Assembly (NCBI RefSeq): GCF_003194385.1
Contig: NZ_LAPT01000082.1
Location: 62,001 to 126,000 of the forward strand
Source: Pokkaliibacter plantistimulans
GTDB lineage: Bacteria; Pseudomonadota; Gammaproteobacteria; Pseudomonadales; Balneatricaceae
DNA length: 64,000 bases
Reading direction: 5' to 3'
Shown: one piece after another, positions 1 to 7,851 of the stretch
How positions within the stretch are numbered: the stretch's first letter is position 1
Layout of the letters: each line of letters starts with the position of its first letter
The notes under the pieces: generated by a model
Database searches by the model: none
What the model was told of the DNA's origin: nothing
The model's input: only the letters and a program-made list of their open reading frames with translations
Program-made: the position numbers and the translations under genes

Positions 1-357
1 GCTGCCTTCCAGCTGATGGACGACATTCTTGATTACACAGGCAATGCCGAAGAGATGGGCAAGAACGTCGGTGATGACCTGGCTGAAGGCAAGCCTACCC
101 TGCCATTGATCTACGCCATGCGCACTCTGGCCGAAGATGAGGCGCAGCTTATTCGTAACGCTATTGAGCACGGTGGCCTTGAGCAGCTGGATCGCATTAC
201 TGCCTGTGTACGCGACTGTGGCGCTCTGGACTACACCGTGCGCAAGGCCGAAGAAGAGCGTGACCTTGCTCTGGAGTGTCTGGCTTTTCTGCCTGAGTCT
301 ACCTATAAGGCCGCAATGATCAATCTTGCCCACGCCGCTGTGCGGCGCAGCAAATAA
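1..357 (+). CDS. ispB: Octaprenyl/polyprenyl diphosphate synthase, C-terminal part (5' end outside window)
   Basis: The frame is open from base 1 and encodes the last 118 residues. It begins inside the second aspartate-rich motif of trans-prenyltransferases (FQLMDDILDY; DDxxD at residues 7-11 of the fragment). The family-typical stretch GKPTLPLIYAM follows. These enzymes condense isopentenyl diphosphate onto farnesyl diphosphate to make the long prenyl tail of ubiquinone in the cytoplasm. The window cuts off the first aspartate-rich motif, so the chain length cannot be judged; ispB is the usual housekeeping copy. The C-terminus ends normally at a TAA stop, with no sign of decay. Confidence 0.88.
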   Translation, partial: AAFQLMDDILDYTGNAEEMGKNVGDDLAEGKPTLPLIYAMRTLAEDEAQLIRNAIEHGGLEQLDRITACVRDCGALDYTVRKAEEERDLALECLAFLPESTYKAAMINLAHAAVRRSK

Positions 358-377
358 GCATCCATTCACATTGCCTC

Positions 378-406
378 TGCCATCACTAGCCGAGGATGTA
401 TATAAT
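378..406 (+). promoter_or_regulatory. Possible sigma-70 promoter for fabA-fabB
   Basis: A perfect TATAAT lies at 401-406 in the ispB-fabA gap. The hexamer 17 bases upstream (TGCCAT, 378-383) is a poor -35 box. No FabR- or FadR-like palindrome was noticed nearby. The -10 match is seen; its use as a promoter is inferred. Confidence 0.35.
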
Positions 407-486
407 GGCGGTTTATTTGTCAGCCGATAGAAAAATATCACTGTTGCCGCTGACAAAGTTAAATAAGGAATGGAAAGTAAATATCG

Positions 487-1002
487 ATGACCAGACCCTC
501 CTCTTTTACCCGTGAAGAGCTACTTCAGTGTGGCCATGGTGAGATGTTCGGCCCAGGCAACGCTCAGCTGCCAATCGGTAACATGCTGATGCTGGACCGA
601 GTCACTCATATCTCCGAAGTCGGTGGTGATTTCGGCAAAGGGGAAATCGTCGCAGAGCTGGACATCAACCCTGACCTTTGGTTCTTTGGCTGCCACTTCC
701 CTGGCGATCCTGTGATGCCCGGCTGCCTGGGTCTCGACGCCATGTGGCAGATCGTTGGCTTCTTCCTTGCGTGGAAAGGCAACCCTGGTCGCGGCCGCGC
801 TTTGGGTGCTGGCGAAGTACGCTTTTTTGGCCAGGTACTGCCAACTGCCAAAACCGTCAGCTATCGACTTAACCTGAAGCGTGTTATCGAGCGCAAACTG
901 GTCATGGGTATTGCCGATGGCCATATGTATGTAGACGGACGCGAGATTTACAGTGCGAAGGATCTGCGTGTAGGTCTGTTTACCACTACCGACCAATTCT
1001 GA
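487..1002 (+). CDS. fabA: 3-hydroxydecanoyl-[ACP] dehydratase/isomerase FabA
   Basis: The protein has 171 residues, the usual FabA length. FabA dehydrates 3-hydroxyacyl-ACP and isomerises trans-2- to cis-3-decenoyl-ACP, the branch point of anaerobic unsaturated fatty acid synthesis. The active-site block [21 protein letters not shown] contains His70 and Asp84, the same positions as the catalytic pair of the E. coli enzyme. The start is supported by a GGAAAG ribosome site 8 bases upstream. fabB follows 56 bases downstream, the conserved fabA-fabB arrangement of Pseudomonas and relatives. It acts as a cytoplasmic homodimer. Confidence 0.97.
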   Translation: MTRPSSFTREELLQCGHGEMFGPGNAQLPIGNMLMLDRVTHISEVGGDFGKGEIVAELDINPDLWFFGCHFPGDPVMPGCLGLDAMWQIVGFFLAWKGNPGRGRALGAGEVRFFGQVLPTAKTVSYRLNLKRVIERKLVMGIADGHMYVDGREIYSAKDLRVGLFTTTDQF

Positions 1003-1058
1003 TCCTGCCCTGGCACGTTCGAGTGCTGGGTCAAGTTACTTGACATGAGGGCGCTTTA

Positions 1059-2273
1059 ATGCGACGCGTTGTTGTTACCGGAATGGGTATCGTGTCCTGC
1101 CTGGGCAACGATAAGGCTACTGTACTGGACTCTCTGCAGCAGGGCCGTTCCGGCATTTCCTTTCAACCTGAATATGCAGAAATGGGCTTTCGTAGCCATA
1201 TTGCCGGCCGTCCGGACGTCAATCTGGATGAAGCCATTGACCGTAAACTGCGTCGCTTCATGGGTGACGCAGCAGGCTTTGCCTATCTGTCGATGGCACA
1301 GGCTATTGAAGATGCTGGCCTCAGCCCAGAAATGGTTTCCAGTGAACGGACCGGTCTGATTGCAGGCTCCGGTGGTGCCTCATCCGCCAATATCATCGAG
1401 TCTGGCGACTTGGCGCGCGAAAAAGGCGTGCGCAAAGTTGGCCCCTATCGTGTTACCCGCACCATGGGCAGCACTGTATCGGCATGTTTGGCGACCCCCT
1501 TCAAAATCAAGGGTGTGAACTACTCCATCACCTCAGCCTGTGCCACCAGCGCACACTGTATCGGCAATGGTATGGAGCTGATCCAACTGGGTAAGCAAGA
1601 CATCGTGTTTGCGGGTGGCGGTGAAGAACTGCACTGGGCGCAAACGGTGCTGTTCGATGCAATGGGCGCCTTGTCTACCAAATACAACGAAACCCCAGAA
1701 AAAGCCTCCCGCGCGTACGATGTTGACCGTGACGGTTTCATCATTGCTGGCGGTGGAGGCATGCTGGTTCTTGAAGAACTGGAACACGCCAAAGCGCGCG
1801 GCGCCAAAATCTACGCTGAACTGGTAGGTTATGGCGCAACCTCTGATGGCTACGATATGGTTGCACCGTCTGGCGAAGGTGCCAAACGCTGCATGCATCA
1901 GGCGATGACAGGCCTGGATATACCTATCGACTATATCAATGCCCACGGCACCAGCACCCCAGTGGGTGATGTCGCCGAAATGAAGGCAGTGATGGCAGTC
2001 TTTGGCGACAACATGCCTCCTGTTACATCCACCAAGTCTCTGTCTGGCCATTCGCTAGGCGCAGCTGGCGTACAGGAAGCTATCTACAGCCTGTTAATGA
2101 TGGAAAACAACTTTATTGCTGGCTCTGCCAACATCGACAACCTTGACCCTGCTCTGGCCGGTGCCAACATTCCTGTCTCCAACAGAGAGCAGGTGTTGAA
2201 CTGCATCATGTCCAACAGCTTCGGCTTTGGTGGCACTAATGCTACGCTGATTTTCAGACGCTACCAGGGCTAA
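1059..2273 (+). CDS. fabB: Beta-ketoacyl-[ACP] synthase I FabB
   Basis: This is a 404-residue thiolase-fold condensing enzyme that elongates unsaturated acyl-ACPs, completing the FabA route. The Cys-His-His triad is intact: Cys161 in SACATSAHC, His296 in [11 protein letters not shown] and His331 in SGHSLGAAG. This matches the spacing in E. coli FabB (163/298/333). The Gly-rich C-terminal [10 protein letters not shown] is present. GAGGG sits 8 bases before the ATG. The gene is cotranscribed with fabA and ends at a strong terminator at 2301-2334. Confidence 0.97.
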   Translation: MRRVVVTGMGIVSCLGNDKATVLDSLQQGRSGISFQPEYAEMGFRSHIAGRPDVNLDEAIDRKLRRFMGDAAGFAYLSMAQAIEDAGLSPEMVSSERTGLIAGSGGASSANIIESGDLAREKGVRKVGPYRVTRTMGSTVSACLATPFKIKGVNYSITSACATSAHCIGNGMELIQLGKQDIVFAGGGEELHWAQTVLFDAMGALSTKYNETPEKASRAYDVDRDGFIIAGGGGMLVLEELEHAKARGAKIYAELVGYGATSDGYDMVAPSGEGAKRCMHQAMTGLDIPIDYINAHGTSTPVGDVAEMKAVMAVFGDNMPPVTSTKSLSGHSLGAAGVQEAIYSLLMMENNFIAGSANIDNLDPALAGANIPVSNREQVLNCIMSNSFGFGGTNATLIFRRYQG

Positions 2274-2300
2274 CCCTGCACGCACTCCGACGCTCAGCAA

Positions 2301-2334
2301 ACAACAACCCCGCAGATGCGGGGTTGTTGTTTTT
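2301..2334 (+). terminator. Intrinsic terminator of fabA-fabB
   Basis: A perfect 13-bp stem (2301-2313 with 2318-2330, GC-rich at the loop end) closes an AGAT loop and runs into TTTTT. It lies 27 bases after the fabB stop. The convergent YHYH gene may use the other strand of the same hairpin. Confidence 0.93.
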
Positions 2335-2360
2335 CATAGCCACCAAAAACAGCCCATCCC

Positions 2361-3287
2361 TTACCATTGACGCCGCAGATGCCCCTGACCCGGCGGTGGT
2401 GGTAGCTGACGTGGAAAAGGTGGATGCTGCATGCGCAGGTGAGTCAGCGTCAATGGTGTACCGCGGAAACACCCCAGAGTATAGGGATATTCTTCCGTCA
2501 TGACGTAGTGATACATAGTGACTTCCTGACCATTCCAGCGAACCTTACTTGTCCGCCCGTGACAGGCATCAAGATCCGCATTGGTCAGCTGCCGCCCTTG
2601 CTCATCCCACATACTGTAGATACCAAATCCGTCCAGCGCATAACCCAGTAACTGGGCAGGCTGCTGGCTGCCCGACAGGCAGTCACTCGGTCCATGGTAG
2701 TGATACGCTCCCTGTTCCTGCGGATGCCCCTGGCAACTGTCCTGCACCTCATGCGCTACCGCATCACGCCCAAGATCATCCAGGGCATTAAAGATCGCCA
2801 CCCCATTGAGCGCGATACCAATCGGCCCCATCGGCAGGCAGGAAGCCTGAGCTGCCAGTATTGGCTGCCAGGGAAGGTCATACGTCACAGTCTGAGCGCG
2901 GATACGGTTTGGGTTGCGGTCATAACGAAAGGCAGGATCACTCTGTGCTATGGGAAACTGCCCCGTCGGCGCATTAACAGGCAGGCCATTGCCTTCGACA
3001 TGACGCTGCTGCACCACACCAGCGATAACTTCGCTGATATTGATGTAAGCTTCATGCCAGTAGCGCCGCCCCTGCACCATCGGTTTCTGTATTGGATCCC
3101 AGTGATCGCCGACAATCCAGGGTGTTGGCCCCATGGCACCGCGCCCACGATGCTCCGACTGACAGGCCATCACATAGCCAGCCTGTGGTATTTGGCTGAC
3201 CTTGCCATCCCCCAAGGGTAAGGTATGCGCCAGCGCAGTAGCAGCGGACCAGAAACACGCCCATCCCCACAACCAACGACACATCAT
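2361..3287 (-). CDS. Secreted YHYH-domain protein of unknown function
   Basis: The protein has about 308 residues from an ATG at 3287. GAGGAGG lies just upstream, which favours this start over an in-frame ATG seven codons earlier. The N-terminus is a signal peptide (MMCRWLWGWACFWSAATALA-HT), so the protein is exported. The motif GAYHYHGPSDC, followed by LLGYALDGFGIYSM and a downstream HYVMTEEYPYT, identifies the YHYH domain, found in secreted bacterial proteins without an assigned reaction. Several cysteines suggest disulfides. It stands alone: convergent with fabB, with an inverted repeat upstream. Function is not known and is not guessed here. Confidence 0.82.
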   Translation of the reverse strand: MMCRWLWGWACFWSAATALAHTLPLGDGKVSQIPQAGYVMACQSEHRGRGAMGPTPWIVGDHWDPIQKPMVQGRRYWHEAYINISEVIAGVVQQRHVEGNGLPVNAPTGQFPIAQSDPAFRYDRNPNRIRAQTVTYDLPWQPILAAQASCLPMGPIGIALNGVAIFNALDDLGRDAVAHEVQDSCQGHPQEQGAYHYHGPSDCLSGSQQPAQLLGYALDGFGIYSMWDEQGRQLTNADLDACHGRTSKVRWNGQEVTMYHYVMTEEYPYTLGCFRGTPLTLTHLRMQHPPFPRQLPPPPGQGHLRRQW

Positions 3288-3311
3288 GCATCCCTCCTCA
3301 CTGGCCATGCG

Positions 3312-3344
3312 GTAACAACATGGCCGACTACCTCATGTTGTTAC
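3312..3344. repeat. Perfect 11-bp inverted repeat upstream of the YHYH gene
   Basis: GTAACAACATG (3312-3322) and CATGTTGTTAC (3334-3344) are exact reverse complements separated by 11 bases, so the half-site centres are about two helical turns apart. The element lies 25 bases upstream of the YHYH start. It has no T-run, so an operator is more likely than a terminator. No candidate regulator is adjacent. Confidence 0.6.
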
Positions 3345-3449
3345 ACCTTAGCCAGCAGCAAGCGTAAATGCCAAGCCGAATCACCACCACCATGCTCTTG
3401 CAAGAGTGCAGCTGATGACAGAGGAGAAGGACAAGTAGCGAGGTGGCAA

Positions 3450-3482
3450 GGAGAAAAGAGCGGGAAGGGGATTCCCTTCCCG
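3450..3482 (-). terminator. Intrinsic terminator after the acyltransferase pair
   Basis: CGGGAAGGG (3461-3469) pairs with CCCTTCCCG (3474-3482) around GATT. On the minus strand the stem is followed by CTCTTTTCTCC. It lies 20 bases past the stop of the plsC-like gene. Confidence 0.7.
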
Positions 3483-3502
3483 GCCCGGAATGCGTTATCT
3501 CA

Positions 3503-4240
3503 TCATCCCGGTAGATGCTGAGGCATAGCCTTCAGCTGAGCCTGCATCCAGTCGACAGCCTGAGAATGCACCTCATCGGTGGTTTTACCAACCGTATCGA
3601 TAGGAGCTCCCAGCACGATCTGAATCGTGCCCGGAAACTTGATAAAGCGTTTGTTAGGCCAGCAGGTACCCGCATTATGAACTAACGGCAGCAACGGCAC
3701 CCCTGAAGAGCACGCCAGTACCGTTCCGCTTTTCGAATAGGTACCTTCTACACCGGGATCAAGCCGAGTCCCCTGCGGGAAGATCAACAACCCCTCACCG
3801 GCTCCCAGCCGCTCTTTACCCTGCTTGAGAATCTGCTTCAGAGCATTGGCCTTCTGTGACCGATCAATAGCGATGGGGCGCAACAGCCGCAGAGCCCAGC
3901 CAAAGAATGGCACGGACAGCAGCTCTTTTTTCAGCACGGTCACCAGAGCACGTGGCAAAGTTTGTAAGTAGAACGTTTCCCACTGGCTCTGGTGATTACT
4001 GATGAGCACAAAGGCACCATCTCTGGGCAAATGCTCCATTCCGGTCACCTGATAACGTACACCACAAGAGATGCGCAGCCACCACAGGAAGAAACGGTTA
4101 AATAACACCACCAGAGGGTGACGCAGCCGATAGGGCACCCAGACAAAAAACACAACACAGATCAGTGAGTAGCTGATTACCGTGGGGAAATATCCCAGGT
4201 AAAAAATGCAGGTACGCAATCCAGCGATCAAGGCTGCCAT
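3503..4240 (-). CDS. PlsC-family lysophospholipid acyltransferase (1-acylglycerol-3-phosphate acyltransferase type)
   Basis: This is a 245-residue membrane acyltransferase. Hydrophobic segments near residues 12-35 and 42-58 precede the catalytic domain. The catalytic block is NHQSQWET (His83, acid Glu88), an HX4E variant of the usual HX4D. The glycerophosphate-binding block is IFPQGTR rather than FPEGTR. Both variants are known in a proteobacterial PlsC branch. The expected reaction is acylation of lysophosphatidate at sn-2 at the inner membrane. It is downstream of, and 14 bases from, a second acyltransferase gene, so the two probably share a transcript. A duty other than housekeeping PlsC is possible. 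Confidence 0.83.
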   Translation of the reverse strand: MAALIAGLRTCIFYLGYFPTVISYSLICVVFFVWVPYRLRHPLVVLFNRFFLWWLRISCGVRYQVTGMEHLPRDGAFVLISNHQSQWETFYLQTLPRALVTVLKKELLSVPFFGWALRLLRPIAIDRSQKANALKQILKQGKERLGAGEGLLIFPQGTRLDPGVEGTYSKSGTVLACSSGVPLLPLVHNAGTCWPNKRFIKFPGTIQIVLGAPIDTVGKTTDEVHSQAVDWMQAQLKAMPQHLPG

Positions 4241-4254
4241 ACAACCGGTCTCCC

Positions 4255-5391
4255 TTACTGTTGTTCCAGCGCCAGCTTACGCCGCACCGGAGCGGCATAC
4301 ATTTCCAGAAAGAATGCCCGCTGCCCTTCCGACAATCCCTCCAGACGCTCATCAAAGGTCGTCTGCTGCTCTGCTGAAGCTGCTTGTTGAGTACTGACAC
4401 CCAGACGTTTGGCTGCAGTCAGGTTGGAGCCGTGCATGAAGTAATTATCCAGAATCTGACGATCAATCAGTTCTGCCAATTCTTCCGGTGAGGCCGGCGG
4501 CTCAACAATTTCATCACCGAAGGCCACATGCACCTGACCTTTGAAGCCGACGATACCGCGAACAATGCTCTGGATATCCTCAAACTGAGACTTCTCATAA
4601 CCTCCCTGCTCGGCCAGGGCGTAGAGTTCACGCGCCATGGACTGATCACAGGGATTGTACTCATAGGAGATACTGACAGGCACAATATGCAGACGCTGCA
4701 TGGCCTCAGCAAAACTCAGACCTTCCTTCTTACGGAACATGTAGAACATCTTAATGATGGCCGGATCCGTCAGATCCTTGCCGTCTTTTGCCCGTCCTTC
4801 CCGCTGTGCAATCCAGATGGAGTGGCCATCGGCAATGGAGCTGTCGATGTAAGTAGACAGCTGCAAGTAGGTTGCCATCATCTCCCGCACGCCTTTGGCT
4901 GAACGCTTGACGATAAAACTCTTGTTCAGCCGCATCAGATCACTGACATACGGTTTACGCAGCAGGTTATCACCAATAGCGATGCGTACCGTATCGTGCT
5001 GGTTGTGCCACAGAGCATAGTTGACGAAGGCCGGGTCCATGGCGATATCGCGATGGTTGGAGATAAACAGATAAGCCTTGCCGGGCTGCAGCTTATCAAT
5101 CCCGGTGACCGTCAGGCCGGTAGTGCTTTTATGGATCATCCGATCCATATAAAAGGAGACGATGCGCTGAAAATCGCGAATATTGCCAATCTTGCTCGCT
5201 TGCCGACGCAGAGCAAAGGCCACCGCCGGATTAAGCAACCAGCCGAGATAATTACGCAGTTTGGGATACTTGAAGCGTACTATGGCATCAATAAACTCTT
5301 GATCAGCCAGAATCCGGGCGATGACCTCCTTGACCTCGCCATCCTCGTAGGGACGGATATCCTGAAAGGCTTCACTCAGGGATGATGTCAT
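4255..5391 (-). CDS. Glycerolipid acyltransferase-like protein (second, larger member of the pair)
   Basis: The protein has 378 residues and begins at an ATG preceded by GAGGAG. The core has acyltransferase features: SNHRDIAMDP (His113, Asp115, Asp119), then KRSAKGVREMM and IWIAQREGRAKDG, which stands where FPEGTR is found in PlsC. The histidine block is not the classical HX4D. It therefore belongs to a separate branch usually annotated simply as 1-acylglycerol-3-phosphate acyltransferase. The C-terminal third is charged and soluble. It is the first gene of a two-gene unit with the PlsC-type gene, which suggests successive acylation steps. The substrate is unknown. Confidence 0.72.
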   Translation of the reverse strand: MTSSLSEAFQDIRPYEDGEVKEVIARILADQEFIDAIVRFKYPKLRNYLGWLLNPAVAFALRRQASKIGNIRDFQRIVSFYMDRMIHKSTTGLTVTGIDKLQPGKAYLFISNHRDIAMDPAFVNYALWHNQHDTVRIAIGDNLLRKPYVSDLMRLNKSFIVKRSAKGVREMMATYLQLSTYIDSSIADGHSIWIAQREGRAKDGKDLTDPAIIKMFYMFRKKEGLSFAEAMQRLHIVPVSISYEYNPCDQSMARELYALAEQGGYEKSQFEDIQSIVRGIVGFKGQVHVAFGDEIVEPPASPEELAELIDRQILDNYFMHGSNLTAAKRLGVSTQQAASAEQQTTFDERLEGLSEGQRAFFLEMYAAPVRRKLALEQQ

Positions 5392-5530
5392 CTTGCTCCT
5401 CTTTACCTACTAAACTGAAGACCGATATGGTTGTTGTCGTAACGGCCCTTGAATAAGGTGGGGCATTTTAAAGCAAAGCCGACCATATAACAGCACCGTC
5501 ATATCGGCATCCAGCAATTTTCGCTATTAT

Positions 5531-5567
5531 CGCCACAATCTTGGCGCCATAACCTGATATTGTGGCG
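5531..5567. repeat. 9-bp inverted repeat in the divergent promoter region
   Basis: CGCCACAAT (5531-5539) and ATTGTGGCG (5559-5567) are exact reverse complements separated by 19 bases. A small GGCGCC palindrome lies between them. The element sits between the divergent acyltransferase and sirB2 genes and could be an operator for either. No protein can be assigned. Confidence 0.4.
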
Positions 5568-5618
5568 TACTGTAATCATCATGAACTTCTCTCACATCAG
5601 GCAACTCAAGGAACCTGC

Positions 5619-6002
5619 ATGTATATCGCCTTCAAACACAGCCATATGCTGTTCGCTTTTCTCAGCATCTTTCTTTTTACCCTGCGCGGAATGTGGATGC
5701 TGCGTCGCTCGCCGATGCTGGAAAAGAAGTGGGTCAGGATTCTGCCACACATTATTGACACCCTGTTGCTGGTCACCGCTATCGGCCTAGTTGTGCAACT
5801 GGGTATCTATCCCTTCCAGAGTGGCGCCGGTTGGCTAACTGCCAAGCTGCTGGGACTGATTGCTTACATCGTCCTGGGTACCGTCGCCCTTAAGCGTGGA
5901 AAAACCTATGCCAGCAGGGTGATAGCCCTTTTCGCCTGCTGGCTGATACTGGCTTACATCGTCTCCGTTGCACTGAGCAAGTCGCCGCTGCCATGGAGCT
6001 GA
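5619..6002 (+). CDS. SirB2-family inner-membrane protein
   Basis: The protein has 127 residues from the ATG at 5619, with AAGGAA 5 bases upstream; a longer in-frame start at 5562 has no ribosome site. It contains four hydrophobic helices (about residues 8-25, 42-62, 72-88, 98-118). The opening pattern YIAFKHSHMLFAFLSI, followed by LRGMWMLRRSPML, is typical of the SirB family (PF04247). The family was named from Salmonella virulence regulation, but most members are membrane proteins of unsettled role. It is a single-gene unit closed by the terminator at 6064-6097. Confidence 0.85.
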   Translation: MYIAFKHSHMLFAFLSIFLFTLRGMWMLRRSPMLEKKWVRILPHIIDTLLLVTAIGLVVQLGIYPFQSGAGWLTAKLLGLIAYIVLGTVALKRGKTYASRVIALFACWLILAYIVSVALSKSPLPWS

Positions 6003-6063
6003 GCTGACAGACGCTACGACGAAGCAGCTGCTCACCTCCAGGGGCGGGTACACTGGACGAAGA

Positions 6064-6097
6064 AATGAAAAAGCCGCACTGTTGCGGCATTTTCATT
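6064..6097. terminator. Bidirectional intrinsic terminator
   Basis: A 15-bp stem with one mismatch (6064-6078 with 6083-6097) encloses a CTGT loop. The arms are A-rich on the left and T-rich on the right, so either strand presents a hairpin plus U-tract. It serves sirB2 from the left and the RmlD-like gene from the right. Confidence 0.85.
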
Positions 6098-6144
6098 TTC
6101 GATCCGGTATTGCTGCCACAAAGCGTGACAGCGGCTTAGCCTAT

Positions 6145-7029
6145 CTAAATCATCGGGTCACACATTTCCGTCAGCATCGCCTGCAGATACTGGCGCCATG
6201 GACGCTGACCGATACCAAAGACATAGCGAATCTTGCGGCAATCCAGTCGCGTCTGATTGGGGCGCGCAGGGAGCACATCTGCCTGCTCGGCATTGAGGCT
6301 TTCCAGCTCATCACAAGCAATAGCAATAAACTGTCTGGCCTGAGCCAGAATGGCTTCGTAGAAGCCATAGCGGCTCGTGTATTCGGCGCTGCCGTAGTGA
6401 TAGGTGCCCCACTCCGTCACACCGCACTCCAGCTGCTGCAGAATAGCCCCCACGACACGGGCCAGATCAGCGGCTGCCGTCGGCTGACCGATGTGATCAA
6501 TCAGCGCCGGTAAACTCTTATGGGTACGGGCATCACGCAGCACCTGAGCAACTTCCCCTGCGTCAGTGGCACTGAACAACCAGTGACTGCGCAAAATGAT
6601 GTGGCGCATACAATGGCGTCGGACACCTTCCTCACCCAGCCACTTGGTCTCCCCCAGCATGCCGACCGGACGAATCGGGTCATCTTCTTTGTAGGGCACT
6701 TTCAGCAGACCATCGAACACCAGTGCGCAGGACAGATGCAGCAGGCCGATACCCATATGCTCCGCCTCTCTTGCCAGTATCACCGGACCTTCCTGATTGA
6801 CCTGCCGACACCGCTCTGGCTGTCTTTCGGCCAGATAGATATCGTTCATGCCCGCGGCATTGACGATAAAATCAGGGCGTGATTTCTGCAGGTAAGAAGC
6901 AACAGCATCCGGATTGGCAATGTCCAGCATGGCATGAGAGGCAGCATCAACCTTGAATCCCAGCTGATGTAATTGCAGAACGATAGCGCTGCCTGCCTGA
7001 CCATGGGCACCTGTTACCAGAACCTTCAC
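6145..7029 (-). CDS. RmlD-like sugar-nucleotide-binding SDR protein with degenerate active site
   Basis: The protein has 294 residues with a Rossmann start MKVLVTGAHGQAG (GxxGxxG) and the overall layout of dTDP-4-dehydrorhamnose reductase. The catalytic YxxxK motif reads LGETK, so the tyrosine is Leu125 (Lys129 is kept). The usual STDYVFDG reads LSCALVFDG. NADP binding is therefore likely, but normal reductase chemistry is doubtful. No other dTDP-rhamnose gene is nearby. It could be a structural or regulatory member of the family. The start at 7029 fits; GGAGA lies just upstream. Confidence 0.75.
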   Translation of the reverse strand: MKVLVTGAHGQAGSAIVLQLHQLGFKVDAASHAMLDIANPDAVASYLQKSRPDFIVNAAGMNDIYLAERQPERCRQVNQEGPVILAREAEHMGIGLLHLSCALVFDGLLKVPYKEDDPIRPVGMLGETKWLGEEGVRRHCMRHIILRSHWLFSATDAGEVAQVLRDARTHKSLPALIDHIGQPTAAADLARVVGAILQQLECGVTEWGTYHYGSAEYTSRYGFYEAILAQARQFIAIACDELESLNAEQADVLPARPNQTRLDCRKIRYVFGIGQRPWRQYLQAMLTEMCDPMI

Positions 7030-7100
7030 TTTCTCTCCTTACCTTGAGTGACAACGCCAGGCCGTACACAACCGATGAATACAACGTAATTTCGTCGGGC

Positions 7101-7724
7101 TCAGGAAGAACACACCGACAGGATGACCGCATCATCCTTGCTAACCGATACCACCGCATGGCCCATGCTGCTGTCAAAGTACAGGCTATCGCCTGTTTCC
7201 AGCTGAAGGGGCTCATAGAACTCGGTATAGAGCATCACCTGCCCGTCCAGCACCAGCAGGAACTCCTCACCGTCATGACGCACCCACTCACTGAAATCAT
7301 CGAAACTGCGTGCATGCACTATGGTCTTGAAGGGAATCATGCGCTTGTTGGCAAAGTCCGTGCAAAGCAGCTCATGTTCGTAAGTAGGTGTGGGATGGGG
7401 GCGCCCCTCTCCCAGGCGGGTCAGATCACGCCTGCCCAGCGGCTTTTCCTTGCGCTTGGGCGTTGAGAACAGCTGAGGCAGATCGATACCCAAACCATGA
7501 GATAGTTTCTGTACTGCAGTAAAGGTCGGGGAAATCTGTTCGTTCTCAATCTTGGACAGGGTAGAACGCGCCAAGCCGGTACGCTGGCTGACATCCTCCA
7601 GCGTCCAGTTATTACTCAAGCGGATCTCCTTGAGCCGTTGCCCCAAACGCAGTGGTTCGACAAATGGCTTACGACCCGACGCAATACGTAACGCCGGATC
7701 CTGTTTCGCCGTGGTATCTGACAT
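7101..7724 (-). CDS. XRE-family regulator with C-terminal cupin
   Basis: The protein has 207 residues. A helix-turn-helix spans about residues 27-85 (LGQRLKEIRLSNNWTLEDVSQ, then TGLARSTLSKIENEQISPT). A cupin sensor domain occupies about 125-205 (HDGEEFLLVLDGQVMLY, then LETGDSLYFDSSMGHAV). Such proteins are local repressors or activators that sense a small ligand through the cupin. It is followed 71 bases later by the RmlD-like gene on the same strand, so the two may be linked. The ligand and target are unknown. It is distinct from the shorter XRE-cupin protein at 30648. Confidence 0.87.
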   Translation of the reverse strand: MSDTTAKQDPALRIASGRKPFVEPLRLGQRLKEIRLSNNWTLEDVSQRTGLARSTLSKIENEQISPTFTAVQKLSHGLGIDLPQLFSTPKRKEKPLGRRDLTRLGEGRPHPTPTYEHELLCTDFANKRMIPFKTIVHARSFDDFSEWVRHDGEEFLLVLDGQVMLYTEFYEPLQLETGDSLYFDSSMGHAVVSVSKDDAVILSVCSS

Positions 7725-7851
7725 TGCTTTACCCTAACCCTGATCCGCGTTGGATCATAACATGAAAAAGCGCTGTGAAAAGGCAGCATAATCAGTCATA
7801 TACCGCCTATCTCAGCGCTCTCAAGGCATCTCAGGATGGGACTGCCAGACT

